Shown: positions 9,561 through 18,776 of the stretch, piece by piece
Layout of the letters: each line of letters begins with the position of its first letter
Numbering within the stretch: position 1 is the first letter of the stretch
DNA from: Iodidimonas nitroreducens
Lineage (GTDB): Bacteria; Pseudomonadota; Alphaproteobacteria; Sphingomonadales; Rhodothalassiaceae
Direction: 5' to 3' (one strand)
Assembly: GCF_008579165.1 (NCBI RefSeq)
Contig: NZ_BKCN01000003.1
DNA: 64,000 bases
Notes under the pieces: generated by a model
Told to the model about the DNA's origin: nothing
The model's input: only the letters and a program-made list of their open reading frames with translations
The model's database searches: none
Position numbers and translations under genes: made by a program

Positions 9561-11047
9561 TGCTGGCGGCGCAATTCCCGGTTTTTCCGGTGATCATCCC
9601 TTTGCTGTCGGCGCCTCTTGCCGCTTTGATGCCCAATCGTTTGTTGGCCTGGCTTCTGGCTTTGGCTGTCAGCCTCGTGGTTTTTGTTACAGCCATTTTT
9701 TTGGCGATCAGCGTTTATGATGGCACGATCATTTCCTATGCCGTGGGGGGCTGGGTGGCCCCTTATGGGATCGAGGTGCGGATCGATGCCTTTTCGGCGC
9801 TGATGCTTCTGGTGGTTTCCGGGGCCTCAACGCTGGCGCTGCTGACCGCAAAGCCCAGCATTGATCAGGATATCGCAGCCGATCGCCAGCCTTTGTTTTA
9901 TGCCGCTTGGCTGTTGGCGCTGGCGGCTTATGGCGGGATCGCGGTGGCGGGTGATGCCTTCAATATCTTTGTGTTCATGGAAATCTCATCCCTTGCGAGC
10001 TATGTGCTGATTGCCAATGGCCCCCATCGCGGGGCTTTGCCGGCCACCTTCAAATATCTGGTGATGGGCACGGTCGGTGCGTCTTTTTATCTGATCGGTG
10101 TTGGTCTGGTTTATATGATGACCGGCACGCTCAATCTTGCCGATCTGTCTCAACGCCTGATGAATGCCCCGCATCTGCATCCGGTGATGCTGGCGGCGGC
10201 TTTCGTCACCATTGGCCTCGCTTTGAAAGCGGCGATTTTCCCGCTCCATGTGTGGATGCCCAATGCCTATGCCAAGGCCCCTTCGGCAGTGGCGGTGTTT
10301 TTGGCGGCCAGCGCTACCAAGGTGATGCTCTATGTGCTGTTCCGCTTTGATTTTCTGGTTTTTGGCGGGGCTTTGGCCCTTCATGATCTGCATTTTGCCA
10401 GCTTCCTGATGCCCTTGGCGCTTTTGGCCATGATCATCGGTTCGGCGGTGGCCATGCGCGAGCAGAATATCAAGCGGATGATGGGCTATTCATCAGTGGC
10501 TCAGCTTGGCTATATCCTTTTGGGGGCCACTTTGCTCAGTACCGCCGGTTTAACGGCGGCGGTTGTGCATATGTTCAACCATGCGATGATCAAGGGCGGC
10601 TTATTTTTAGCCATTGCTGCACTTGTGGTGCGGATCGGAGGGGCCGATCTCAAGGCCTTTGAAGGGGCCGGACGACGGATGCCCTGGACCATGGCGGGCT
10701 TTGTCTTTTTAGGGATGAGCCTTGTGGGCGTGCCTTTAACAGCGGGCTTCATCTCGAAATGGGTTCTGGTCGAGGCCGCTTTGGAGCAGGGCGCTTTGGG
10801 CGTGGCGCTGATCGTGGCTATCCTCATCAGTTCGCTCATGGCGGTGGTTTATATCTGGCGGGTGGTTGAGGTAGCCTATTTCCGGGCCCCCGCCGATGAT
10901 CTGCCGCCGCCTCGGGAAGCGCCTTTGGTGATGCTCATTCCTTTATGGGGCATGGTGGGGCTCAATATCTATTTCGGGCTTGATCCGCATATACCCATGG
11001 AACTGGCCGGACATGCCGCCCAGATTTTGATGGAGCATGCCAAATGA
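9560..11047 (+). CDS. mrpD: Mrp/Mnh cation antiporter subunit D, first of three NuoN/L/M-type proteins
   Basis: The 495-residue polytopic membrane protein belongs to the proton-conducting NuoL/M/N family. Recognisable segments are AGDAFNIFVFMEISSLASY, KAAIFPLHVWMPNAYAKAP (lysine and histidine of the proton path), MMGYSSVAQLGYILLG, and a C-terminal GFISKW. Within Mrp operons this is MrpD. Start and stop overlap both neighbours by one to four bases, so all subunits are probably co-translated. Which of the three D-like paralogues corresponds functionally to MrpA and which to MrpD cannot be decided from sequence reading alone. Confidence 0.93.
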   Translation: MLAAQFPVFPVIIPLLSAPLAALMPNRLLAWLLALAVSLVVFVTAIFLAISVYDGTIISYAVGGWVAPYGIEVRIDAFSALMLLVVSGASTLALLTAKPSIDQDIAADRQPLFYAAWLLALAAYGGIAVAGDAFNIFVFMEISSLASYVLIANGPHRGALPATFKYLVMGTVGASFYLIGVGLVYMMTGTLNLADLSQRLMNAPHLHPVMLAAAFVTIGLALKAAIFPLHVWMPNAYAKAPSAVAVFLAASATKVMLYVLFRFDFLVFGGALALHDLHFASFLMPLALLAMIIGSAVAMREQNIKRMMGYSSVAQLGYILLGATLLSTAGLTAAVVHMFNHAMIKGGLFLAIAALVVRIGGADLKAFEGAGRRMPWTMAGFVFLGMSLVGVPLTAGFISKWVLVEAALEQGALGVALIVAILISSLMAVVYIWRVVEVAYFRAPADDLPPPREAPLVMLIPLWGMVGLNIYFGLDPHIPMELAGHAAQILMEHAK

Positions 11048-12510
11048 CTGATCGCTTCATCCTAAGCGCCATCCTTCTCATTCCGGCGGTGGCGGCGATC
11101 CTCATTGCCTTCCTCGCACGCTTTCCAAATCTGCGCGATGGGCTCGGCCTGATCGCGGCCTTTGCCCTCACCATCATGGTGTGGTGCCTGCTGCCCGGGG
11201 TGATGGCGGGGGATCGGCCGCAGCTTATCCTGTTTGATATTCTGCCCCATGTGCCGCTGGCGTTCAGAATTGAGCCCTTGGGCATGGTGTTTGCCGCCCT
11301 TGCATCCCTTTTATGGATCATCAGCACGATCTATTCGATTGGCTATATGCGCGGGAATAAGGAAGCGCATCAGGGGCGGTTTTTTGCCCTGTTCGCGGTG
11401 GCGCTTTTTGCCGTTATGGGTGTGGCCATGGCCAGCAATTTGCTGACATTGTTCATTTTTTATGAAGTGCTCACCTTATCAACCTATCCCCTTGTCACGC
11501 ATAAGGGCGATGCCAATTCCATGCGCTCGGGCCGGGTTTATTTCGGGGTTCTGATCGGCGCTTCGATCGGATTATTCCTGCCCGCCATCATCTGGACCTA
11601 TAGCCTCACCGGAACGCTGGATTTTCAATCGGGCGGCATTTTAGACGGCCATATCGCCGGTCCGGCGCTGGGGCTGATGCTGGGGCTTTATGTCTTTGGG
11701 GTGGCCAAAGCAGCGGTGATGCCGTTCCATAAATGGCTGCCTGCAGCGATGGTGGCGCCCACACCGGTATCTGCCCTGCTCCATGCGGTGGCGGTAGTGA
11801 AGGCGGGTGTTTTTACCATCACCAAGGTGATCATCCTGATTTTTGGCTATGATTTTCTGTTCAATAGCGGGATGGGCAGTTGGCTGGTGCCGGTGGCCGC
11901 TTTTACCATCATTGCGGCGAGCCTTGTGGCTTTGCAGCAAACCAATCTGAAGCGGATGCTGGCCTATTCCACGATCAGCCAGCTTTCCTATATCGTGATG
12001 GCCACAGCCATATTGGCCCCCTTATCGCAGATTGCGGCGATTTTGCATATTGTGGCCCATGCTTTTGGCAAGATCACCTTGTTTTTTGCGGCGGGCAGCA
12101 TCTACACCGCATCGAAAAAAACCGAAATCACTCAGTTAAACGGGATCGGGCTGCGGATGCCCATCACCATGGGGGCCTTTGCCATTGGGGCCTTGTCGAT
12201 GATCGGGGTGCCGCCCACGGCGGGGTTCGTCTCGAAATGGTATCTGCTGAGCGGGGCTTTTGCGGTTGAAAATTATATTGCGATTGGCACCGTGGTCTTA
12301 TCCACGGCGCTTAATGCGGGCTATTTTCTGCCGATCATCTTTCGCGCGTTCTTCCGGGCCGAAGATGTGCCCCCGCCCCTTGATCATAAAGAGGCGAATG
12401 TGCCGATCCGGATTGCGTTAATAGCAACCTCCCTTCTGGTTCTTGTGTTCTTTGTGTTCAATGGGCCGGTGATCGATCTGGTGATGCCGATTGTGGAGAT
12501 GAGACCATGA
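11044..12510 (+). CDS. Mrp-type antiporter, second NuoL/M/N-type subunit
   Basis: The 488-residue polytopic protein has both the N-terminal complex I segment (IEPLGMVFAALASLLWIIS, then YSIGYMRGN) and the proton-antiporter core with LLTLFIFYEVLTLSTYPLV, AAVMPFHKWLPAAMVAPTP, RMLAYSTISQLSYIVM and GFVSKWYL. The N-terminal segment and the TPVSALLHAVAVVKAG stretch are MrpA/NuoL-like, so this may replace the N-terminal part of a classical MrpA, with the MBH domain encoded in the gene at 8215. The ATG overlaps the preceding stop by four bases. Confidence 0.9.
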   Translation: MTDRFILSAILLIPAVAAILIAFLARFPNLRDGLGLIAAFALTIMVWCLLPGVMAGDRPQLILFDILPHVPLAFRIEPLGMVFAALASLLWIISTIYSIGYMRGNKEAHQGRFFALFAVALFAVMGVAMASNLLTLFIFYEVLTLSTYPLVTHKGDANSMRSGRVYFGVLIGASIGLFLPAIIWTYSLTGTLDFQSGGILDGHIAGPALGLMLGLYVFGVAKAAVMPFHKWLPAAMVAPTPVSALLHAVAVVKAGVFTITKVIILIFGYDFLFNSGMGSWLVPVAAFTIIAASLVALQQTNLKRMLAYSTISQLSYIVMATAILAPLSQIAAILHIVAHAFGKITLFFAAGSIYTASKKTEITQLNGIGLRMPITMGAFAIGALSMIGVPPTAGFVSKWYLLSGAFAVENYIAIGTVVLSTALNAGYFLPIIFRAFFRAEDVPPPLDHKEANVPIRIALIATSLLVLVFFVFNGPVIDLVMPIVEMRP

Positions 12511-12797
12511 GCGAACAATCCCCCCATCAACCTGATCCCGAATTGGCTGCACATGATGAACAGCCGCACTGGCTGGTGCGCCCCTCAACCATCCGGCTTT
12601 TATGGGTGGTTTTTGTGGCGATCCTGGCCGGGACCGTGGCGGCACAGCTTTTCGTCAAGCCCCATGCCTCATTTGGGATTGATGGCTGGATGGGCTTTGC
12701 CGCCGTGTTTGGGTTTTTATCCTGCGCGGTGATGGTGGTGGCCGCGAAGCTTGTCGGCTTTGTTTTGAAGCGGGGTGAAGATCATTATGAGCATTGA
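12507..12797 (+). CDS. Small two-helix membrane protein in the Mrp operon
   Basis: The 96-residue product has a polar N-terminal tail of about 25 residues and two hydrophobic helices (IRLLWVVFVAILAGTVAAQL and GFAAVFGFLSCAVMVVAAKL). I do not recognise a named domain. The ATGA overlap with the preceding subunit and the 11-base overlap with the next one place it firmly in the antiporter operon, so an accessory role in the complex is likely by position only. Confidence 0.85.
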   Translation: MSEQSPHQPDPELAAHDEQPHWLVRPSTIRLLWVVFVAILAGTVAAQLFVKPHASFGIDGWMGFAAVFGFLSCAVMVVAAKLVGFVLKRGEDHYEH

Positions 12798-14480
12798 AAT
12801 GATCCCTCCGGGCCTGATCATGATGCTGGCGGCCATTCTGATTGCCTTCAGCCGCGGGCACATGCGGACGCTGATTGTTCTGGCGGCGCCGCTCCTCACC
12901 CTTTATGCGGTTTTGCAGGTGCCTGATGGGGTTTCGCTTTCCGCCCATTATATGAACTATCCGGTGGAATTGATCGAAGGCAGCCCGGTGCGCCGATTGT
13001 TTGCCACGGTCTTTTCGATCATGGCCTTTGCCGGGGGGCTTTATGCCTTCAAAACCGCCCGAAATGCCGAACTCGCAGCGGCTTTTGCCTATGCGGGCGG
13101 GGCCATTGGCGTGGCTTTTTCCGGCGATCTGCTGACCCTGTTCATTTTCTGGGAAATGATGGCGATTTTCTCAACCCTTGTCATTTTGATGGGGGGAACC
13201 GAAAAATCCCGGGCGGCGGGGTTTCGCTATGGCGTCATCCATTTTCTGGGCGGCGTGATCCTGATGGTGGGGATCATCGGCCATTATCTTGGTACCGGAT
13301 CCCTTGAGATCATGGCGATGAAAGCCACGGATTTTTCAAGCTGGATGATTTTGATCGGCTTGCTGATCAATGCGGCGGCCCCGCCCTTATCGTCGTGGCT
13401 GGCGGATGCCTATCCTGAAAGCAGCGCCACCGGCATGGTCTTTCTCTCCGCCTATACCACCAAAACAGCGGTGCTGACGCTGATCCTGCTCTTTCCGGGC
13501 GAGAAGATTCTGGTTTTCGTAGGCCTTTATATGGTGTTTTACGGCATCATGTATGCGCTTTTGGAAAATGATGCGCGGCGGATCTTATCTTATTCCATCG
13601 TCAATCAGGTGGGCTTCATGGTCACCGGCATTGGCATCGGAACAGAAATGGCCATCAATGGCGCGGCCGCCCATGCTTTTGCCCATATCATATACAAAGC
13701 GCTTTTATTGATGAGCGCGGGCGTGGTGCTGCACCGCACCGGCAAAAGCCTGTGTACCGATCTGGGGGGCCTGTTTCGGACCATGCCGATTACTGCATTG
13801 TGCGGGATCATCGGGGCTTTGGCGATTTCGGGCTTCCCGATGACATCGGGATACACCACCAAAACCATGATATCCGAAGCCGCGGCGCTGGAGCATTTGC
13901 CGGTGGTGTGGTTCTTGCTGGCGGCAGCTCGGCGGGGGTGTTTCTTCATGCCGGGATCAAATTCCCGTGGTTTGTGTTCTTCCAAAAAGACAGCGGCATG
14001 CGGCCCAAAGATGCGCCCTGGAATATGGCGCTGGCGATGGGGCTGCTTTCGGCCTTTTGCATCGGCCTTGGCATCTGGCCCGAGCCACTTTATGCGATGC
14101 TGCCTTATGAAACGAGCTTTCATGCCTATAAAGCATCAAAGCTGGTGTTTTATTTGCAGCTCTTGCTGTTTTCGGGGCTGGCTTTCTTCCTGTTCCTGCC
14201 CCTGATGCGGCGCACCCGTACCATCTGCCTTGATACGGATTGGTTTTATCGCCGGGCTGGCAAGGCTTTGGCCCTCCGCCTCTCGCGGGGGCTGGGGGCT
14301 TTGCGGGCGGGCGTGATGGCCATATTGTCATCCCTTTGGGGATCGATGGGATCGGGTTTCGATGGCCTTGTGGGGCAGCAAAAGCGCTTGGCCGCAAGCT
14401 GGAGCATCGGCATATCGGCCCTGTGGGTGCTGGCTTTCGTGGTGGCTTATGCGGTGATCTATTATCTGCGGGCGATGTGA
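12787..14480 (+). CDS. Mrp-type antiporter, third NuoL/M/N-type subunit (one frame break)
   Basis: The ATG at 12787 lies inside the end of the previous gene. The first part carries SGDLLTLFIFWEMMAIFST, LLINAAAPPLSSWLADAYP, and ARRILSYSIVNQVGFMVTG, typical of D-type subunits. At about 13929 the frame breaks: GCGGCAGCTCGGCGG should read GCA-GCT-TCG-GCG, which joins HLPVVWFLLAAA to SAGVFLHAGIKFPWFVFFQ and continues to 14480. The repaired protein is about 564 residues, with extra C-terminal helices and an arginine-rich segment before the last helix. It is the last gene of the operon. Confidence 0.87.
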
Positions 14481-14564
14481 TCCCTATCGATGGTAGCCGA
14501 TCCATCCCCGCTCTTTTGATCGGCCAAATGTTTAAGCCGGAGTATAGATCCTGATATTTGGGGA

Positions 14565-15851
14565 TTGAGCCGCAGGCCTTCGCCATGGATAGTCGTTTTT
14601 TCCATGATGCTGACGGCGGGGGCTTCAGTGATAAAGCGCGCTACACTCAACCGGATTTTGGCCTTTTGTGCCGGGCTGTGCCTGGTTTTGGCGATGATCC
14701 CATTTTTGGGATTATCCATTTCGATACCGAAACATCCCAATATTTTCTACAGCATTTCATGGTTTCTGTACGCGCTTATGCTGATCTTGTCTTATCGGCA
14801 GCAGGCCATGCCCTTTTTTGTGACGGCGGTTTTTTTAGGCTTGGGATTGCTTTTTCTCAGCCTTCTTGAAGCTGGGGACCGGCCCCGTTTTCTGGCGCTT
14901 TTCAGTCTGGTTTTTGTGGGTTTTTGGAGCCTTGCCTATGGCGTAATCCACGATCACAATCGCACATCCTTCCCTAAAAGGCGGTTTTTTGCCGGGCTTG
15001 CGGTGGCTATGGCGATGTTTTTGGCCGTTTTTTTTCCGCCTCTATGGATTGGGGATGTTTTGGGCGGCTTTCTTTTGCGTCCGTTTTTTTCCGCATCATC
15101 GGTGTTTTCGCTTTTCCCCGATCTGGGCGGGCTGATTTTGGTGCTGAGCATAAGCGCGCATGTGTTCAAATCCGAAAAGGGGCCGATGCTGGATGATCGT
15201 ATTGCCCTTTTGCCTGCTGTGACGCTCTTTTTTCTGGCACTCAATCAAAATGTGGATCCCGCGCTTGCGGCTTTTCAGGGGGCTTTGGCGCTTTTTTGTG
15301 CGGCTTTCGGCATGGTTTTTTGGACCTATCAAAACCGGCTGATCGATCCGCGCACGGGCCTTTATCGAAAGGCCGCTTTAAAGCCCTGTCTTGCAGCCCT
15401 TGAGCAGCCTTTATTTGCCCGCTTTCGCTTCAAGGGGCGGGAAGAACTCCAATTGGCTTTTGGCTCGGAAACGATCAGGGATATGGAGCATTTGCTGGCA
15501 GCCCGCCTGCGCTCTTTCGCCTCTTATGGGGCTTTTCAATTGGCGCAGGATGAATATCTGGTGCTGATGCGGGCGATGCCGATGGCGCATCTGCAAAGCC
15601 GGGCGGAAGATTTTTCGGCATCCATCCGAGCCTATCCTTTTCGCATTCGGCGGCAAAACAGGCCCAGCAGGCTGGAGCCGGATGAAGCCGAAGAAAAGCG
15701 CAAGGCCTTTCATTATTATGGCCCCCAGATCCATCTGGAATTTTTTCTGGAAGCTGTGGGTGCAGACGAGCCTGAGACCTTTGACCCGCAGGGAAAGTGG
15801 GGAGACAAGACAGGCGATTTTCCCTCAAAACATCTAAAATCCGAGATTTAG
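14565..15851 (+). CDS. Membrane protein with C-terminal degenerate GGDEF domain
   Basis: About eight hydrophobic helices occupy residues 30-265 of this 428-residue frame. The cytosolic C-terminus starts with DPRTGLYRKAALKPC, closely resembling the DPLTGLYNRR start of diguanylate cyclase domains. It continues to LAARLRSFASYGAFQ and LAQDEYLVLMRAMP, exactly where RxGGDEFxxLL is expected. The GG is replaced by AQ and F by Y, and the metal-binding aspartate region is missing, so cyclase activity is unlikely; GTP sensing or a structural role is possible. The start is uncertain: TTG at 14565, ATG at 14604/14607 or GTG near 14629. It stands between the antiporter operon and fliK, and its stop codon overlaps the candidate CtrA box before fliK. 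Confidence 0.7.
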   Translation: MSRRPSPWIVVFSMMLTAGASVIKRATLNRILAFCAGLCLVLAMIPFLGLSISIPKHPNIFYSISWFLYALMLILSYRQQAMPFFVTAVFLGLGLLFLSLLEAGDRPRFLALFSLVFVGFWSLAYGVIHDHNRTSFPKRRFFAGLAVAMAMFLAVFFPPLWIGDVLGGFLLRPFFSASSVFSLFPDLGGLILVLSISAHVFKSEKGPMLDDRIALLPAVTLFFLALNQNVDPALAAFQGALALFCAAFGMVFWTYQNRLIDPRTGLYRKAALKPCLAALEQPLFARFRFKGREELQLAFGSETIRDMEHLLAARLRSFASYGAFQLAQDEYLVLMRAMPMAHLQSRAEDFSASIRAYPFRIRRQNRPSRLEPDEAEEKRKAFHYYGPQIHLEFFLEAVGADEPETFDPQGKWGDKTGDFPSKHLKSEI

Positions 15852-15862
15852 TGCGGGTTTAA
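15848..15862 (+). promoter_or_regulatory. Candidate CtrA-type box before fliK (one mismatch)
   Basis: The sequence reads TTAG-TGCGGGT-TTAA, one mismatch from TTAA-N7-TTAA. It ends 45 bases before the fliK ATG and shares the GT-TTAA core with the boxes before flgB, flgE and fliF. Confidence 0.4.
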
Positions 15863-15906
15863 TCCGCTCAGCATAGGCTGATCATCATTCTTATGGAGGG
15901 GATATT

Positions 15907-17505
15907 ATGCCCATGCCACCGGGTTTCGGACTTGCCGAGACAAGACCTGTCCCACGGCCGTTGTCCGAACAGCAAGATCGCCTTGGTTCGCGGGACGAAC
16001 GGCCTTTTGCGCATCTGATGGAAGCTGCAAAAGATGCGCAGCGTCGCCCGGAAAAGGCGCCATCGGATGATCAGCGCATGCCTGCGCCTGCCCGCACGGA
16101 AGCCAGAGTTTTAGAAAGCGGGACGGAGTCAGGCAGGGTCGCGCCCAATGAAACCGAGAAAGCCGCCCCCCTAGATTTGCCAGATGGCAGCAGGGCCCAG
16201 AATAAGCACTTGGCGGCCCCTAGCGGCATGAAGCTGATGCTGGGCGATCCAGACATTTCAATACCCAAAGAGCCGGGGCGTGATCAGGTTTTTGCCGGCG
16301 TTTTGCTCCATCCGTTGATGAAACCGCTCATCAGCAGCCCAAATCCGGAAGCACAGATTCTGGCGGCTGAGCTTGGCGGCATGGCAAATGAGGGCGGGCC
16401 TATTCTATCCGCATCGCCCGTGATGCCGGCAGCCCAGCCATCGGGGGAATTGCCGCTGATCGAGGGGCTATCGGCTGATCTGCCAAGGCAGGGCGTGGCC
16501 AGCGATCTTGTTCCCGTACCTGTTCCGATGCCAGCCGCTTTATCGCCTTTTCCTGCACCACCATTTCAGGGTGCGGGCCAAGCCGTGGTGATCAATGGGG
16601 CAGCCACAGCGATACCAGTGCAGCCCATGCCTGTTCAGGCAGGCCCAATGCAGCCTCTCCCGGTGCTTCCAAATGGGGCGGCGGCGCTGCCCTTAGAGCC
16701 TGCCCCTCCTGCTCTTGTCATCGCAGATAGCACGATCATCAACCCAACCGCAGCCGCATCCAAAGGCAGTTCAGTCGGGGCTTTGGCAGCGTCTTTGGAC
16801 GTACCACCATCACCGCCGTCACCGGCATTGCCACCATCGCCTAAAGGTTTTTCGGCCGTGGCGGCATCACCTTCCTTCATTCCGGGGGGCATAAGCGAGG
16901 CTGGTTTGCCTTCTTCATCCTTTTCGGCTTTTAGCGGCGGCGGTGCGTTCTCATCTGGTGCGGCACCGGGCGGGCTGGCCTCAGCCGCTCTGCCCGCCGC
17001 CCCGGCGATTGCCAATCAGATCATCGCACAGTTGAATGGATCGGCGCGCCACAGCCTGTTGCAGGGTCAAAGTCATATGCGGATCAGCCTTCATCCATCG
17101 GAACTGGGGCAGGTGGATGTGCGGCTCAGCATGCGGGATGGCAAGATGACCGCGCATCTTGTGGTCGATCGTGCTGAAACGCTGGAAATTCTACAAAGCC
17201 AAAGCCGCCATCTGGAAAAGGCGCTGGCCGATCCGGCGGCTCGGGCTGACGACCGATCAGATGCCAAGCTGGAATTATCGCTCAGAAATGATCGGGGAAA
17301 TGACCGGGGCCATGATCGGGGCGGGCAATTTGGCGGCTTTTTGGGCGGCTCGGGGGGTGATCATCCTGATCGATCGGATCGCGCCGCAGCAACGGCCATA
17401 GCAGGCGCTTTAGCGCCAACAGACCTAGAGGCCACAAGCAATGAAAACAAGGCCGCACCGCTTTTATGGGGGCGGCGCGATGGCCATGTGGATGTAAAAC
17501 TTTAG
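15907..17505 (+). CDS. fliK: Flagellar hook-length control protein FliK
   Basis: FliK acts as the ruler and export-specificity switch for the hook. The 532-residue protein has a long proline/alanine-rich, low-complexity N-terminal two thirds, typical of FliK. The conserved C-terminal Flg_hook domain from about residue 365 contains MRISLHPSELGQVDVRLSM and then a segment ending RAETLEILQSQS. The start has a good ribosome-binding site (GGAGGGG). flgD follows after 16 bases, a common partner. The C-terminus after about residue 460 is Asp/Arg/Gly-rich. Confidence 0.92.
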   Translation: MPMPPGFGLAETRPVPRPLSEQQDRLGSRDERPFAHLMEAAKDAQRRPEKAPSDDQRMPAPARTEARVLESGTESGRVAPNETEKAAPLDLPDGSRAQNKHLAAPSGMKLMLGDPDISIPKEPGRDQVFAGVLLHPLMKPLISSPNPEAQILAAELGGMANEGGPILSASPVMPAAQPSGELPLIEGLSADLPRQGVASDLVPVPVPMPAALSPFPAPPFQGAGQAVVINGAATAIPVQPMPVQAGPMQPLPVLPNGAAALPLEPAPPALVIADSTIINPTAAASKGSSVGALAASLDVPPSPPSPALPPSPKGFSAVAASPSFIPGGISEAGLPSSSFSAFSGGGAFSSGAAPGGLASAALPAAPAIANQIIAQLNGSARHSLLQGQSHMRISLHPSELGQVDVRLSMRDGKMTAHLVVDRAETLEILQSQSRHLEKALADPAARADDRSDAKLELSLRNDRGNDRGHDRGGQFGGFLGGSGGDHPDRSDRAAATAIAGALAPTDLEATSNENKAAPLLWGRRDGHVDVKL

Positions 17506-17521
17506 ACAAGGATCAAAGCTG

Positions 17522-18189
17522 ATGGATATCACCAATACATCATCTGTAGGCAGCGCCACCACGAATGCCCTGAGCGGGGATATCAATACCTTCCTGCAAT
17601 TGCTCACCGCGCAATTACGCAATCAGGATCCCCTCAATCCTGTGGATAATACCGAATTCGTTGCCCAATTGGCGCAATTCAGTCAGGTGGAACAGCAATT
17701 GGAATCCAATAGCAGCCTGAAATCCATTCTGGATGTGATGAAAGGGCAAAGCCTGAGCGATCAGATCGCTTTCATGGGGCAGATTGTGGAAGCCAGAACC
17801 GATCGTTTGCCTCTGGGCCCGGATGGCGCGCAAATTCAATATCGCCTTGATAATCCCGCCGATGCGGTAACAATCACGATTTTGGGGCCGGGTGGGGAAC
17901 CCCTTGCCACACTGCCCGGATCGGTGGAAGCCGGGGCGAATACCGTGCTCTGGGATGGCCGGGGCGAGGATGGCATCGCTTTGCCCCCCGGCAGCTATGC
18001 CATTGCTATCGAAAGCCTGCGTAATGGGCTGATGAGCCGGGTTGATCCCGTCATCGCCGGAGTGGTGAGCCAGGTGCGGGTGAATGAAGCGGGCGAAGCC
18101 GATCTGATCTTGTCGAACGGGCTGACCGTGCCAGCCGACAGCATCACCCGAGCCGCAGCCCCCATGAACCTGTGGCCCCGGCGGGCTGA
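17522..18189 (+). CDS. flgD: Hook capping protein FlgD (frame break near the C-terminus)
   Basis: FlgD caps the growing hook and is needed for FlgE polymerisation. The conserved N-terminal segment FLQLLTAQLRNQDPLNPVDN is followed by EFVAQLAQFSQVEQ; the C-terminal half has the FlgD FnIII/Ig-like fold motif GANTVLWDGRGEDG. As given, the frame runs to 18256 and through a strong terminator, which is implausible. Adding one C to the run at 18159-18163 gives an end A-A-A-P-H-E-P-V-A-P-A-G with stop at 18187-18189, just upstream of the hairpin. I prefer that end. Confidence 0.9.
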
Positions 18190-18212
18190 GGGATGCTGCT
18201 TTATTCGAGATC

Positions 18213-18247
18213 AAAAAAACCCCCGTTCAGAAAACGGGGGTTTTTCA
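18213..18247. terminator. Bidirectional intrinsic terminator between flgD and the fliL-like gene
   Basis: A perfect 13-bp stem (AAAAACCCCCGTT with AACGGGGGTTTTT, 18215-18227 and 18233-18245) encloses a five-base loop, with A- and T-runs on both sides. It separates convergent transcription units. Confidence 0.93.
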
Positions 18248-18272
18248 TATCCGTAAAGGGTATTTCTAAAGC

Positions 18273-18761
18273 TTATGAAGGGCGGGGTTGCAGCATCAGG
18301 CGGCTGAAATGAACCGAGGCGATGTGTTCAGCCCCCAATCGAGCGTTCATATCCTGACGCAGAAATTCCGATAACAGATCAGGTTTCTGGGCATTTTGCA
18401 GATCAAAAACCCCCCGCGCCGCCAATTGCATGAAACCCGCCAAGGCTTCATGGCGCACCCGGGGCATATGCCGCAATAAAAAACCGGCGCTTTCATTGCT
18501 GGAGGCACCAAGGCTGATTTCGGCCAGCAAAAAGGCTTTGACCTCATTGTTCAGATCATGAACGGGGATTACCAACTGGCCCATATCCAGATAGCTGTTA
18601 TCGGCCGATAAAGCGGCTTCTTTTTCATCCTCACCCTCGGCTTTTTGATTTTGGGCCTTATCCGGATTTGTAAAATAGCCAACCCCATACCCCCCAAGCC
18701 CCACCAAAAGGCCAAGGATCACAAGAGGATGGGTGAGCACTTGTTTATAAGGAAGGGGCAT
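18273..18761 (-). CDS. FliL-family protein of the flgH operon
   Basis: The 162-residue protein has one N-terminal membrane helix (LVILGLLVGLGGYGVGYF), a charged linker, and a periplasmic domain with the FliL-like pattern DMGQLVIPVHDLNNEVKAFL and a C-terminal segment ending VHFSRLMLQPRP. A typical FliL is encoded separately at 46186, so this is a paralogue. It is the last gene of the flgF-flgG-flgA-flgH operon, 15 bases after flgH. The role is probably as a basal-body or stator-associated membrane protein; the family call is moderate. Confidence 0.68.
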   Translation of the reverse strand: MPLPYKQVLTHPLVILGLLVGLGGYGVGYFTNPDKAQNQKAEGEDEKEAALSADNSYLDMGQLVIPVHDLNNEVKAFLLAEISLGASSNESAGFLLRHMPRVRHEALAGFMQLAARGVFDLQNAQKPDLLSEFLRQDMNARLGAEHIASVHFSRLMLQPRPS

Positions 18762-18776
18762 GGTGCAGGGCCTTTG

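Noticed and set aside
18190..18256. C-terminal extension of FlgD to 18256
   Set aside because: It would be translated through a perfect intrinsic terminator; adding one C in the preceding C-run gives a stop at 18187-18189 just before the hairpin.
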